NCBI RefSeq assembly: GCF_940670685.1
Contig: NZ_OW711693.1
Location: forward strand, 3,286,001 to 3,350,000
Direction of reading: 5' to 3'
Origin: Anaeropeptidivorans aminofermentans
GTDB taxonomy: Bacteria > Bacillota > Clostridia > Lachnospirales > UBA5962
Length of the DNA stretch: 64,000 bases
The stretch's first letter is position 1. Each line of letters starts with the position of its first letter. Made by a program: the position numbers and the translations under genes. Shown here one piece after another: positions 56,355 to 64,000 of the stretch. The notes under the pieces were generated by a model, which saw nothing but the letters and a program-made list of their open reading frames with translations, was not told the DNA's origin and did no database searches.

Positions 56355-57266
56355 TTATTTGCTTTCCTTTATATACCATTTTGGAATAAACCGTTCAAAG
56401 CCCTCATACCAGTTCATGATGTTTTCCCCTTGCCGAATCATTGTTTTTATTTCCTTATCTCCAAAGGATATGGCCCAGGGTATTGAGCTTAATTGATTTG
56501 AGCAGATATAAAGAGCCATAAGCCTGAAAAAAGCCTCAGGAGGGGTGCCGTCAAAATACCCGTTTATTCTTCCCGATGCAAAATAAGGGCTTATATCGGC
56601 ACACCATACGATTCTGTCAAACTCGCTCCACGGATCTCCATAGCTTACTCTGTTTAAATCTATTATGCCAAGCATTCTGTCCTTTGATAAAACCATGTTG
56701 CCGATATGGTAATCCCCGTGCTGTAAAGACTCAGGCCTTCCTTTTAAAAGATGCCTGTTTTCATTTATATAAGAAATGATTTTTTCTTCCCCTGAAATTT
56801 TTATGCCGCATTCTTTATATCCTTTTATTTTTCTGTCTATTTTGTGATTCATTTTTATTTCCCACGGTTCCATAGGAACAGAAACGTTTATACTGTGTAT
56901 TTCTTTTAATATTTTTCCTGCTTCTATGCCGAGGCTGTATTGCTCTTTTTCAGTAAGCTCTCTAATTTTTTCTTCCAAGTCGTATCCCCGGACCCAAGAA
57001 AAAACACTAAACAGCTCATTTTCATTAAGCCTTCCGAAGGACAGGACTTTTGGAATATTGATACTGAGCCTGTTAAAAAGCTGAAGGTCTCTAAAGGCTT
57101 CTTCTCTTTTTTCATAATCATTTTGATACGGAAAAACTCTTACAAGATATTCTTTTCCGTCGTCATCTTTGGCGTAATATTTCCTGTCTTCCGACCAGCC
57201 TTTATTTATGGGCTTTATTTCACACCATTTTTCAGAGCCTTCTATGCTTTTAAAATATGCTTCCAT
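56355..57266 (-). CDS. Aminoglycoside-phosphotransferase-fold kinase
   Basis: 303 residues. The kinase motifs are visible: an ATP-binding N-lobe (WSEDRKYYAKDDDGKEYLVR with its lysine), the catalytic LQHGDYHIGNMVLSKDRML (HGDxxxxN) and the metal-binding GIIDLNRVSYGDPWSEFDR (IIDxxxxxxGDPxxDL). The family phosphorylates small molecules such as sugars, choline or aminoglycosides in the cytosol. No known antibiotic-resistance subtype is recognisable. GGAGGCG lies upstream. The gene is monocistronic. Confidence 0.9.
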   Translation of the reverse strand: MEAYFKSIEGSEKWCEIKPINKGWSEDRKYYAKDDDGKEYLVRVFPYQNDYEKREEAFRDLQLFNRLSINIPKVLSFGRLNENELFSVFSWVRGYDLEEKIRELTEKEQYSLGIEAGKILKEIHSINVSVPMEPWEIKMNHKIDRKIKGYKECGIKISGEEKIISYINENRHLLKGRPESLQHGDYHIGNMVLSKDRMLGIIDLNRVSYGDPWSEFDRIVWCADISPYFASGRINGYFDGTPPEAFFRLMALYICSNQLSSIPWAISFGDKEIKTMIRQGENIMNWYEGFERFIPKWYIKESK

Positions 57267-57290
57267 AAACGCCTCCTTTTAAAAATTCGA

Positions 57291-57456
57291 TTAGGCAGTT
57301 TCTGAAAACCGGAAAACCGATGGATATTTTGCAAGAAAGCTTGAATTCGAGAAGAAAACCGCAGAGATAGCAACGCTATCTTGAGGATTTTCGACGATGA
57401 AGTCATGCTTTTATGGCAAAATATACTAGAGTTTGGAGTTTTCAGAAACGCCCTAA
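57291..57456. repeat. Family C inverted-repeat element
   Basis: 166 bp with 22-bp imperfect ends: TTAGGCAGTTTCTGAAAAC at the left and, inverted, TTAGGGCGTTTCTGAAAAC at the right. The inner part holds GATAGC-AAC-GCTATC and TTTTGC arms. No coding capacity; single copy in this window. Confidence 0.75.
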
Positions 57457-57466
57457 TAAATTATCG

Positions 57467-57704
57467 TAAATTTACTATGAAGAAGCAGCAAAAGCTTATT
57501 CCTTTAAGGCTCATCGTTATCAACATAAAAACCAGTTTGATAACGATACGAAAGTACTTACTTAAAAAAGGGTTACAGATTTACGCCTGTACCCTTATCC
57601 AAGTTTGCTTAGTATAAAAACATGAATTTCCTTCGGAAACGGTATATTTTGAGCTTTCGTAAATGTACGGCTTTTCTACTGGCTAACTTTAAATCTACTA
57701 TAAA
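57467..57704. repeat. Family B repeat, long form
   Basis: It starts TAAATTTACTATGAAGAAG, contains AAAAAAGGGTTACAG / CTGTACCC and TTTCCTTCGGAAAC hairpins, and ends TTTAAATCTACTATAAA. It begins 11 bases after the family C element. Confidence 0.75.
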
Positions 57705-57865
57705 TAATAGAAAGTGACAACCCCCTTGACTTCCTCCAGTATAAATTGACAGGAAAGGCATTAAATGCTAAATTTATAATTACAGTAAATATTTAATGAA
57801 TAAAGTGCGTATTTTAAGCATACAAATTGTGCTTAGCAATGCGCAATACCAAGGAGGGAATTTAC

Positions 57866-58828
57866 ATGAAAACAGTAATTCTTGACGGATATACCTTAAA
57901 CCCCGGCGACTTATCATGGGAAGGCTTTGAAAGCCTTATGCCAGTAGAATATTATGACCGGACCCCTGCCAAGGACATAATTTCAAGAATCGGAAATGCC
58001 GAAATAATTATAGTGAATAAAACCCCTATTTCAAAAGAAACTATAGATGCGTGTCCTTCAATAAAATATATTGGCGTCCTTGCCACAGGCTATGACGTAG
58101 TTGATGTTAAATATGCCGGTTCAAAAGGCATCGTGGTAACCAACATTCCTACCTACGGCACAAATACTGTCGCCCAGTATGTGTTTGCTCTTCTTCTTGC
58201 GGCCTGCCACAAGGCGGAAAGCCATTCCCAAGGCGTATTCGCCGGAAAATGGCAAAGCTCTCCCGACTTTTCCTACTGGGATTCTCCTCAGACAGAACTT
58301 TGGGGAAAGACCATAGGAATTATAGGCCTTGGAAAAATAGGAAGCAGGGTTGCTGAAATAGCCTGCGCCTTTGGGATGGAAGTTATCGCCTATAACCCCA
58401 GAGGGCCGGTAATTACAAATTGCCCTGTAAAATTTGAAAGCCTTAATACCCTTCTTGAAAAATCTCACGTAATAAGCCTCCACTGCCCCCTTACGGAAGA
58501 AACAAGGGGCATTATAAATAAAGAAACCATTGATAAAATGAAAGACGGCGCCATATTAATCAATACCTCAAGAGGCCCTCTTGTAAATGAAGAAGATGTT
58601 TGTAAAGGCCTTTCCTCTGGAAAAATAGGCTTTTATGCCGCCGATGTTGTAAGTAAAGAGCCTATCCTTTCGGATAATCCTTTGCTTCAGGCTAAAAATT
58701 GCATGATTACGCCCCATATGGCTTGGGCAGCAAAGGAAGCAAGGCAGAGGCTTATGAATATAGCCGTAAACAATCTAAAGGCATTTTTAAATGGCGCTCC
58801 TATAAATACCGTAGGCCCCGCCAGATAA
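57866..58828 (+). CDS. D-2-hydroxyacid dehydrogenase
   Basis: 320 residues from the ATG after AAGGAGGG; the open frame runs further upstream without a site. The NAD-binding Rossmann domain shows GKTIGIIGLGKIGSRVAEIA, then the catalytic set: INTSRGPLVNEEDVC with its arginine, an acidic residue in AADVVSKEPI and a histidine in MITPHMAW. The N-terminal half (SIKYIGVLATGYDVVDV) is typical. It reduces 2-oxoacids such as hydroxypyruvate or glyoxylate, or works in reverse. Tryptophan in the HMAW segment resembles glycerate dehydrogenases. It is followed by a Crp-type regulator in the same direction. Confidence 0.92.
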   Translation: MKTVILDGYTLNPGDLSWEGFESLMPVEYYDRTPAKDIISRIGNAEIIIVNKTPISKETIDACPSIKYIGVLATGYDVVDVKYAGSKGIVVTNIPTYGTNTVAQYVFALLLAACHKAESHSQGVFAGKWQSSPDFSYWDSPQTELWGKTIGIIGLGKIGSRVAEIACAFGMEVIAYNPRGPVITNCPVKFESLNTLLEKSHVISLHCPLTEETRGIINKETIDKMKDGAILINTSRGPLVNEEDVCKGLSSGKIGFYAADVVSKEPILSDNPLLQAKNCMITPHMAWAAKEARQRLMNIAVNNLKAFLNGAPINTVGPAR

Positions 58829-58991
58829 AATAAACTTAAAAAAATCATGCTTGCATCCTTTTTCAAATTTGCTTAATATTAAGTAAACTTTCATAAGACC
58901 AAAGTTTTGCAGTAAAAATTTCGTGGTTCAAGGTATTTTCCAAATACCTTTTCTGCTTTGGTTTTTATCTCATATAAAAGAGGAGATTTTA

Positions 58992-59681
58992 TTGTATATA
59001 GACCCTTTGTTTTTAGAAGATGAATATCTAAATTATTTTTTTAAAAAAGTAGATTATGCCCATACAGATAAATGCAAAATTACAGCCTATGCTCCTAAAG
59101 AACTTCTTGCCATCAGAGGCTTCAAGGCAGAAAAATGCATTCTTGTGCTCTCAGGAAAATTAAGGGTGTATAATCAGTTCATAAACGGAAAAAACTATGT
59201 CCTGGAGGACATATCCCAAGGGGCTGTGATAGGCGAAATGGAAGCCGCCGGCAAATGGGGGGAATACACCTCTACAGTAGAGGCGGCGACGGAAGCAAAG
59301 GGCCTTGTTTTTCCCCATGAGGTTTATATAAGCTGGCTTACGAATAGCCATGAATTTGCCGTAGATGCGGCTATGCGCTTAGGAAGAATGATGTGTAATT
59401 CCTCAAGCTTTAAGGGGGAAAACCTTGTGTTTTCTTCCGGCTTATCTATTGCCATGCTTCTTAGAAGGTATTATGTAGAAAACGTCGGAAAAGGTGGAAA
59501 CGTCATCGTAAATGAAACAAGAAACCAGCTTTCAGAAAAATCAGGAACCTCTCTGAGAACCGTAAATAGAAGCATAAAAACATTAATAAACCTTGGAATC
59601 ATCACCATTCGAAAGGGAAAAATCTTTATGGATAAGGATAGCTTTTCAAAATTAGTTGATTATATATCAGAAAACATGTAA
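58992..59681 (+). CDS. Crp/Fnr-family transcriptional regulator
   Basis: 229 residues from a TTG preceded by AGAGGAG; a GTG 69 bases upstream would place a hydrophobic tail not seen in the family. The N-terminal cyclic-nucleotide-binding-like barrel shows ISQGAVIGEMEAAGKWGEY. The C-terminal helix-turn-helix is NQLSEKSGTSLRTVNRSIKT, followed by ITIRKGKIFMDKDSFSKL. There is no cysteine cluster for Fe-S sensing in the N-terminus, so it likely senses a small ligand. It lies downstream of the dehydrogenase and could control it. Confidence 0.9.
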   Translation: MYIDPLFLEDEYLNYFFKKVDYAHTDKCKITAYAPKELLAIRGFKAEKCILVLSGKLRVYNQFINGKNYVLEDISQGAVIGEMEAAGKWGEYTSTVEAATEAKGLVFPHEVYISWLTNSHEFAVDAAMRLGRMMCNSSSFKGENLVFSSGLSIAMLLRRYYVENVGKGGNVIVNETRNQLSEKSGTSLRTVNRSIKTLINLGIITIRKGKIFMDKDSFSKLVDYISENM

Positions 59682-59686
59682 TAGGG

Positions 59687-59917
59687 TAAACTTATTATAA
59701 GGCAGTCACAAAAACCGATTCATTAAAGACTTATGGTTACCAAACAAAAACAAGCTTAATAACCATAAAAAACTCACTAAAAAAGATTTACAGGCTCACG
59801 CCTGTATCTTTTTCCAAGTTCGCTTCGTATAAAAATATGGATTTCCGCAGGAAACAGTACATTTTTGAGTCTATAGAATATACTGTTTTGTTACTGTTTC
59901 ATTTTAAATTTACCACA
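59687..59917. repeat. Family B repeat, copy at 59.7 kb
   Basis: It starts at GTAAACTTATTATAAGGCAG, has AAAAAGATTTACAGG / CCTGTATCTTTTT and TTTCCGCAGGAAAC hairpins, and ends GTTTTGTTACTGTTTCATTT. Begins 6 bases past the Crp-gene stop and may act as its terminator. Confidence 0.7.
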
Positions 59918-60392
59918 GATCCGGCAGAGCTCTTAATGCCTGTTCCATAAGGCATAGAGCTTTGCCATTATTTTTTTGAAAAAACGATGTTTTAAAGCTA
60001 TGGTAAATAGAATATCTTCATAATATAAATTTCACCTTTTATCTGGAAGCTAAATATATATTAATATAGAGATTGTGAAACAAAATCCCCTTCAAAATAT
60101 TTCCATTAGAACCTTTATATTTTAATTAAGTTTATGCCATATGGCATATATTTTTTCTTAGATAATAATTATACTATATTCATATACATGATACGGAATT
60201 TTTATGGGCTGAAATAGGAGGCCTATAGTAAAATAATTTGATTACAGTAACAAAAACCGTATTTTGAATGGCTTAATATAAGTGTTTCTGTATATTAAGC
60301 TGTTTGTGAAAAATAGGTTTTTGTTACTGCTTTAAAGTCATTTTACTATAAAAAGAGTTTGTCCCGATATTTACTTTTTTGGAGGTAATAAT
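59918..60392. other. Gene-free leader of the YjjI operon
   Basis: No gene. It holds the family A repeat at 60226-60348, which ends only 44 bases before the YjjI start, so the operon promoter must lie in or upstream of the repeat. Confidence 0.6.
60226..60348. repeat. Family A repeat, copy 5
   Basis: 123 bp with the cleanest ends: TAGTAAAATAA / (inverted) TAGTAAAATGA, inner GTAACAAAAACCGTAT / ATAGGTTTTTGTTAC, flanked by TA on both sides. Confidence 0.9.
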
Positions 60393-61931
60393 ATGAGAGA
60401 GATTTCCCATGAAAGAATTGAACAGACAAGACAAGATATTTTAGACACCATATGCGCTTTGAATTTAACTCATGAACAAAAAATATCCGCCCTTGCAAAC
60501 CATGCCGTAAGCCTTATGGAGGTTTTAAATTATCCTAAAAATTATGAATACTATAAGGAAAAGGGAATCATCTGCGACCTGAATGAAGGAAACGCCCCTG
60601 TTCGCCCAAGATATATCGTTCCCGATTATGAGCTTCTTTTTGAGAAGGGCTGTGAATTCTTAAAGCTTGACCCTCCTTATGATTTAGACGAGGCGTTAAA
60701 TACCTTGCTTATTTTTTACAAAAATGTGCCTTCTGTAACCAACTTCCCTGTCTTTATAGGAAGCCTTGATAAGCTTCTTGAACCCTTCGTAATCAAAACA
60801 GATTATGAAAAAGCGAAAAAATCCATTAAGCTCTTTTTAACCCATATTGACAGGACCATTACCGATGCTTTCTGCCATGCAAATATCGGCCCTTATAACA
60901 CTGTTACGGGAAGGATTATCATAGAGCTTGAAAGAGAGCTTCAAAATGCCGTACCCAACCTTACACTTAAGTATGATGAGAACATAACTCCCGATGATTT
61001 CGCCGCGGAAGCAGTTAAAACTCTTCTTGCAGTATCAAAGCCGGCATTTGCAAACAACAGCATGTTTTCAAGAGAACTTGGGGATAATTACGCCATTGCA
61101 AGCTGCTACAACGGCCTTCTGAAAGGCGGCGGCTCTTATACCTTAGTGAGAATACTTCTCGGAAGGCTCGCAGAAACTGCCGAAAGCATAGAAGATTTCT
61201 TTAATAACAAGCTTCCTGACGCCATAGAAACCATGGCCGCCGTTATAGATGAAAGAATACGCTTTATCGTTGAGGACAGTAATTTCTTCGAATATAATTT
61301 TCTTTCCAAAGAAGGCTTTATATCAAAGGATAATTTTTCAGCTATGTTTGGCATCGTAGGCCTTGCGGAATGCGTAAATACCCTCATGGAAAAGGACGGT
61401 CAAACCGGTCGTTACGGCCATTCAGAAGAAGCAGATAATTTAGCGATTCGAATAATGGATTCTATAGATAATTTCAACAGCAACCACGTAAGCAAATACT
61501 GCCTTGGAACCGATAAGAGAATCCTGCTTCACGGACAGGTAGGTATAGACACGGATTCTGGCCAGACCCCTACCGTTCGAATTCCCATAGGCGACGAGCC
61601 TGCGGAACTTTCAGACCATTTAATGCACTGCTCAAAATTCCATAAATATTTCCCTTCGGGAACAGGGGATATTTTCCCTGTTGAAACAACGGCAAACTTA
61701 AATCCCGAATTTGTTTTAGATATTATAAAGGGTGCTTTCAGAAACCAGGTAAGATATCTTACCTTCCATGATTCAAATGCAGATGTTATCAGGGTTACAG
61801 GCTATCTTGTAAAACGCTCTGAGCTTGAAAAGCTTGATAAAGGCGAGGCAGTTTTACAAAATACCACCGCCTTTGGATTGGGCGCTGCAAAAAAATCAAA
61901 AATACTCGAAAGAAAGCATGTTAATATCTAA
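60393..61931 (+). CDS. yjjI: YjjI-family glycyl radical enzyme
   Basis: 512 residues with TTTGGAGG upstream. It is a compact glycyl radical enzyme of the YjjI family, distantly related to class III ribonucleotide reductase: AFCHANIGPYNTVTGRI and ATFAN-like KPAFANNSMFSRELGDNYAI segments, the cysteine-rich ASCYNGLLKGGGSYTLVRI loop, and the C-terminal radical site VIRVTGYLVKRSELEK with its glycine. The activase follows with a one-base overlap. The family's reaction is unknown in the literature I recall, so no substrate is claimed. The start of the gene is close to a family A repeat. Confidence 0.9.
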   Translation: MREISHERIEQTRQDILDTICALNLTHEQKISALANHAVSLMEVLNYPKNYEYYKEKGIICDLNEGNAPVRPRYIVPDYELLFEKGCEFLKLDPPYDLDEALNTLLIFYKNVPSVTNFPVFIGSLDKLLEPFVIKTDYEKAKKSIKLFLTHIDRTITDAFCHANIGPYNTVTGRIIIELERELQNAVPNLTLKYDENITPDDFAAEAVKTLLAVSKPAFANNSMFSRELGDNYAIASCYNGLLKGGGSYTLVRILLGRLAETAESIEDFFNNKLPDAIETMAAVIDERIRFIVEDSNFFEYNFLSKEGFISKDNFSAMFGIVGLAECVNTLMEKDGQTGRYGHSEEADNLAIRIMDSIDNFNSNHVSKYCLGTDKRILLHGQVGIDTDSGQTPTVRIPIGDEPAELSDHLMHCSKFHKYFPSGTGDIFPVETTANLNPEFVLDIIKGAFRNQVRYLTFHDSNADVIRVTGYLVKRSELEKLDKGEAVLQNTTAFGLGAAKKSKILERKHVNI

Positions 61932-62644
61932 TGAACGAAGTATACGGATATATTCATAAAATAATCAAGTTTTCCGCTGTTGACGGCCCCGGCAACAGAT
62001 CCGTTATATTTTTGCAGGGCTGTAACTTTAACTGTATGTTCTGCCATAACCCTGAAACCATACCTTTTAAAGGTGACGGCGTAAAAAAAATGACGGTTGC
62101 CGAAGTGTTTGATGAAATTGGAACAGCCATTAATTTTATACGGGGCATTACAGTTTCAGGCGGTGAAGCAACCCTTCAGCATGAATTTCTGACAGCGCTT
62201 TTTAAAGCCGCAAGAATTAAAGGTCTCACAACATTTATAGACAGCAACGGTTCTTTGGATTTGAAAAGCTACCCGGAGCTTATGAAATATACGGATTATG
62301 TTATGCTTGATATTAAGTCTTTTGATAATGAAGAGCATCTCAAAATTACAGGAATGCCAAATACAACAGTTTTAAAAAATATGCGCTTTCTGGCGGAAAA
62401 AGGAATGCTTTTTGAGGTCCGCACTGTAATATCGCCGAATATGCTTGACTGTGAAAAAACTGTAAGGGCAGTTTCTAAATTCATCGCCCCTTTTAAAACG
62501 ATCCGCTATAAACTCATAAAATACCGTGTAAACGGAGTACGGGAAGAATATATAAGACAGATGAAATGCCCCACAAAGGACTTTATGGAGAAGATGCGCT
62601 CCATTGCTTTGGCAGAAGGAGTAAAGGATATTGTGGTATTATAA
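61931..62644 (+). CDS. yjjW: YjjW-family glycyl radical enzyme activase
   Basis: 237 residues, overlapping yjjI by one base (TAATG). It is a radical SAM activase: FSAVDGPGNRSVIFLQGCNFNCMFCHNPETI contains CX3CX2C (CNFNCMFC). ITVSGGEATLQHEFL and VMLDIKSFDNEEHLKITG are the conserved glycine and substrate-binding strands. It extracts hydrogen from the glycine of the partner to form the radical. Unlike longer family members there is no ferredoxin-like insert with extra Cys motifs after CHNP, so it likely carries a single 4Fe-4S cluster. Confidence 0.9.
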   Translation: MNEVYGYIHKIIKFSAVDGPGNRSVIFLQGCNFNCMFCHNPETIPFKGDGVKKMTVAEVFDEIGTAINFIRGITVSGGEATLQHEFLTALFKAARIKGLTTFIDSNGSLDLKSYPELMKYTDYVMLDIKSFDNEEHLKITGMPNTTVLKNMRFLAEKGMLFEVRTVISPNMLDCEKTVRAVSKFIAPFKTIRYKLIKYRVNGVREEYIRQMKCPTKDFMEKMRSIALAEGVKDIVVL

Positions 62645-62708
62645 ATAGAGCATTGCTCATTAAAATAAATAATATATTGATTTCTTTTCATTGTTCCCTC
62701 TAAAAATA

Positions 62709-62766
62709 ATTCACCCCGATTATGAAACAGTAACTATACTGAATCATAATTGGGGTGAATCTTTTA
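62709..62766 (+). terminator. Terminator of the yjjIW operon
   Basis: ATTCACCCCGATTATGA pairs with TCATAATTGGGGTGAAT, followed by CTTTTATAT, 65 bases past the stop. Confidence 0.88.
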
Positions 62767-62771
62767 TATAA

Positions 62772-62905
62772 TAAATTTCATATAAAGAAGTAACAAAAAC
62801 AGATTCCCTACGGATTCAAAAATACGGATTTCCTTCGGAAACAGTACATTTTTGAACCCTCATGAATATATGGTTTTGTTACTGTTTAGCCTTAAATTTA
62901 CTATA
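62772..62905. repeat. Family B repeat, short form
   Basis: It has GAAGTAACAAAAACAGATTC at the left, TTTCCTTCGGAAACAGTACATTTTTGA (motif in parts: TTCCTTCGGAA) in the middle, and GGTTTTGTTACTGTTTAG...TTTACTATA at the right. Confidence 0.75.
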
Positions 62906-62943
62906 AGCCGTAATTAGAGATTTAAAAAGCCATTTTATACCAA

Positions 62944-63040
62944 GGGAACTTGAAAAATTGTACACGCGTAGGCTGGTAAGCAGTTTTTCAATTGTGCCCT
63001 TACTATAGTTAACAAACAAGTATTCAAGTTCGTTAACTAT
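62944..63040. repeat. Family D repeat, second copy
   Basis: About 97 bp. GGGAACTTGAAAAATTG at the left pairs with CAGTTTTTCAATTGTGCCC; the right end is TATAGTTAACAAAC / GTTCGTTAACTATA. It shares sequence with the nested copy at 56086-56167. Confidence 0.6.
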
Positions 63041-63080
63041 AAAAGAGGTATTGCAAAATAATCTTGCAACACCTCTTTAT
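63041..63080 (-). terminator. Terminator of the DUF3343 gene
   Basis: AAAAGAGGTATTGCAA pairs with TTGCAACACCTCTTT; on the minus strand it is followed by TTTATAGTT. It directly abuts the DUF3343 stop. Confidence 0.8.
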
Positions 63081-63325
63081 TATGCGATTTCTTCCAGATT
63101 GCCTTTTTCGTCCATGATATAGGCCTTTTCAATTTCTATTTCTGAATTTTTGGCAATAGTTTTTGCTGCACCGTAGTCTTCTTCCTTAATCCTTGCTGCC
63201 AGTCCGCAGGAGGCGCTTATGGCCCTTGGAACAGGAATGATTTTAATCCCTATATTATTTTCCATAGCGGCCTTTTCCATATATATAGCCGCATGGGTAT
63301 TATGAAAGGTAAATAAATTATACAT
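63080..63325 (-). CDS. DUF3343 protein
   Basis: 81 residues: FTFHNTHAAIYMEKAAMENNIGIK, PVPRAISASCGLAARI and the acidic YGAAKTIAKNSE stretch match DUF3343, a small cytosolic family often linked to selenium or sulfur carriers and cysteine desulfurase-like genes. The conserved cysteine in SASCGLA may be the carrier residue. No partner is adjacent here. It is transcribed divergently from the LysR gene. Confidence 0.85.
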   Translation of the reverse strand: MYNLFTFHNTHAAIYMEKAAMENNIGIKIIPVPRAISASCGLAARIKEEDYGAAKTIAKNSEIEIEKAYIMDEKGNLEEIA

Positions 63326-63674
63326 TTTGTCCTCATTCTTTAGATAATATAATCAATTTTATTATTTATCTTTATTATATAATATAAGGCATGGCTTTTT
63401 ATATTGACTTTCTTATACTTTATATTTTTAATTATAAGTTTTATTTATACTTTGTTTTAAATTTATCCCTTTATGCCTGATGAATAGAATGTTCCGGGAA
63501 GAACCCTTATTTTTATAATTCTTTATATTCCTATCTATTTGTTTTTTTTATGATATTGAACAGTTTATTTATTTTGCTTATATGATAAAATATGTTATAG
63601 TACTAATGTAGATATTTTTATAATTATGTAAAATTATTAACTATAATGTTTATTAAGCATAGAAGGAGCTTCCA
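63326..63674. promoter_or_regulatory. Divergent region between DUF3343 and LysR genes
   Basis: Very AT-rich, about 350 bases, no gene. GAAGGAG lies before the LysR start. As LysR regulators usually control the divergent neighbour, an operator is expected here, but I cannot pick one. Confidence 0.5.
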
Positions 63675-64000
63675 ATGAATACAAGGCAAATGGAGATATT
63701 TGTAAGCATCATCAGATACGGAAATTTTTCAAATGCGGCTAAAAAGCTTTATTTAAGCCAGCCTGCAGTGAGCGCAAATATCGATCTTTTGGAAAAGGAG
63801 CTTGAATCAAAGCTTCTTATAAGGCAAGGCAGAAAGGCTACTCTTACGGAGAAGGGGAAAATCTTTTATGATTATTGCATTTCTGTTTTAGGAATGACTG
63901 AAAAAACCGTTCAGCTTATTAAAGACAGCGATGAAATTTCCGGTACCCTTCATATAGCGTCAAGCTTTGTGCCGGGACTTTATCTTCTTCCAAAATTCAT
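63675..64000 (+). CDS. LysR-family regulator, N-terminal part (cut by window end)
   Basis: It starts at ATG after GAAGGAG and is open to the window edge (about 108 residues visible). The helix-turn-helix is FSNAAKKLYLSQPAVSANID, followed by the linker LEKELESKLLIRQGRKATL typical of LysR. The visible start of the ligand-binding domain is TLHIASSFVPGLYLLP. Its likely target is the divergent DUF3343 gene or its own promoter. Only the DNA-binding half can be judged. Confidence 0.93.
   Translation, partial: MNTRQMEIFVSIIRYGNFSNAAKKLYLSQPAVSANIDLLEKELESKLLIRQGRKATLTEKGKIFYDYCISVLGMTEKTVQLIKDSDEISGTLHIASSFVPGLYLLPKF

Overview
The window reads as chromosome of an anaerobic, low-GC Bacillota (class Clostridia). 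This rests on the AT-rich intergenic DNA, strong AGGAGG ribosome binding sites, frequent TTG/GTG starts and an oxygen-sensitive gene set: a glycyl radical enzyme with its activase, a 2-hydroxyacyl-CoA dehydratase activase, an NfnAB-type transhydrogenase and two radical SAM/SPASM enzymes. I cannot name the species.

The left half, about 1-31.5 kb, is an accessory region. It opens with a polymorphic-toxin array: a phage-head-domain (MuF) toxin with its immunity gene, then an orphan toxin cassette of the bacterial toxin 50 type with its own immunity gene, then a third partial copy cut by a MITE-like repeat. An amidohydrolase and a cupin follow, then decayed DNA. A mannose-family PTS operon (EIIABCD, a SIS-domain sugar-phosphate protein, a class II tagatose/fructose-bisphosphate aldolase, a divergent GntR regulator) looks built for an amino sugar such as N-acetylgalactosamine, but its own PfkB kinase gene is decayed. 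Two 46-bp copies of the 3' half of tRNA-Gln, at 8.1 and 19.3 kb, plus the intact tRNA-Gln at 31.5 kb next to a dead tyrosine recombinase, show that this region was built by repeated integration at one tRNA gene.

The most interesting locus is at 24.1-30.8 kb. It is a small peptide-natural-product (RiPP) cluster with a 39-residue precursor carrying six cysteines in its last 20 residues, a radical SAM/SPASM maturase, an ABC exporter without a peptidase domain, and two divergent S41 peptidases, one cytosolic and one membrane-anchored. Three direct repeats at an exact 27-bp period lie upstream of the precursor, and a 14-bp hairpin separates precursor from maturase.

The right half, 31.5-64 kb, is mostly chromosomal backbone: endonuclease IV, an M20 amidohydrolase, Hsp33 with a methyltransferase, the giant activase co-transcribed with a TetR regulator whose promoter and operator are visible, a PfkB kinase, an aminoglycoside 6-adenylyltransferase-like protein, ProC, NfnAB, an S66 peptidase, an SDR, a NUDIX, an NfeD-flotillin pair, an aminoglycoside-phosphotransferase-fold kinase, a D-2-hydroxyacid dehydrogenase, a Crp/Fnr regulator, the YjjI/YjjW glycyl radical pair, DUF3343 and a truncated LysR gene. 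At least four families of short inverted-repeat elements are scattered through the intergenic spaces, including one nested insertion.
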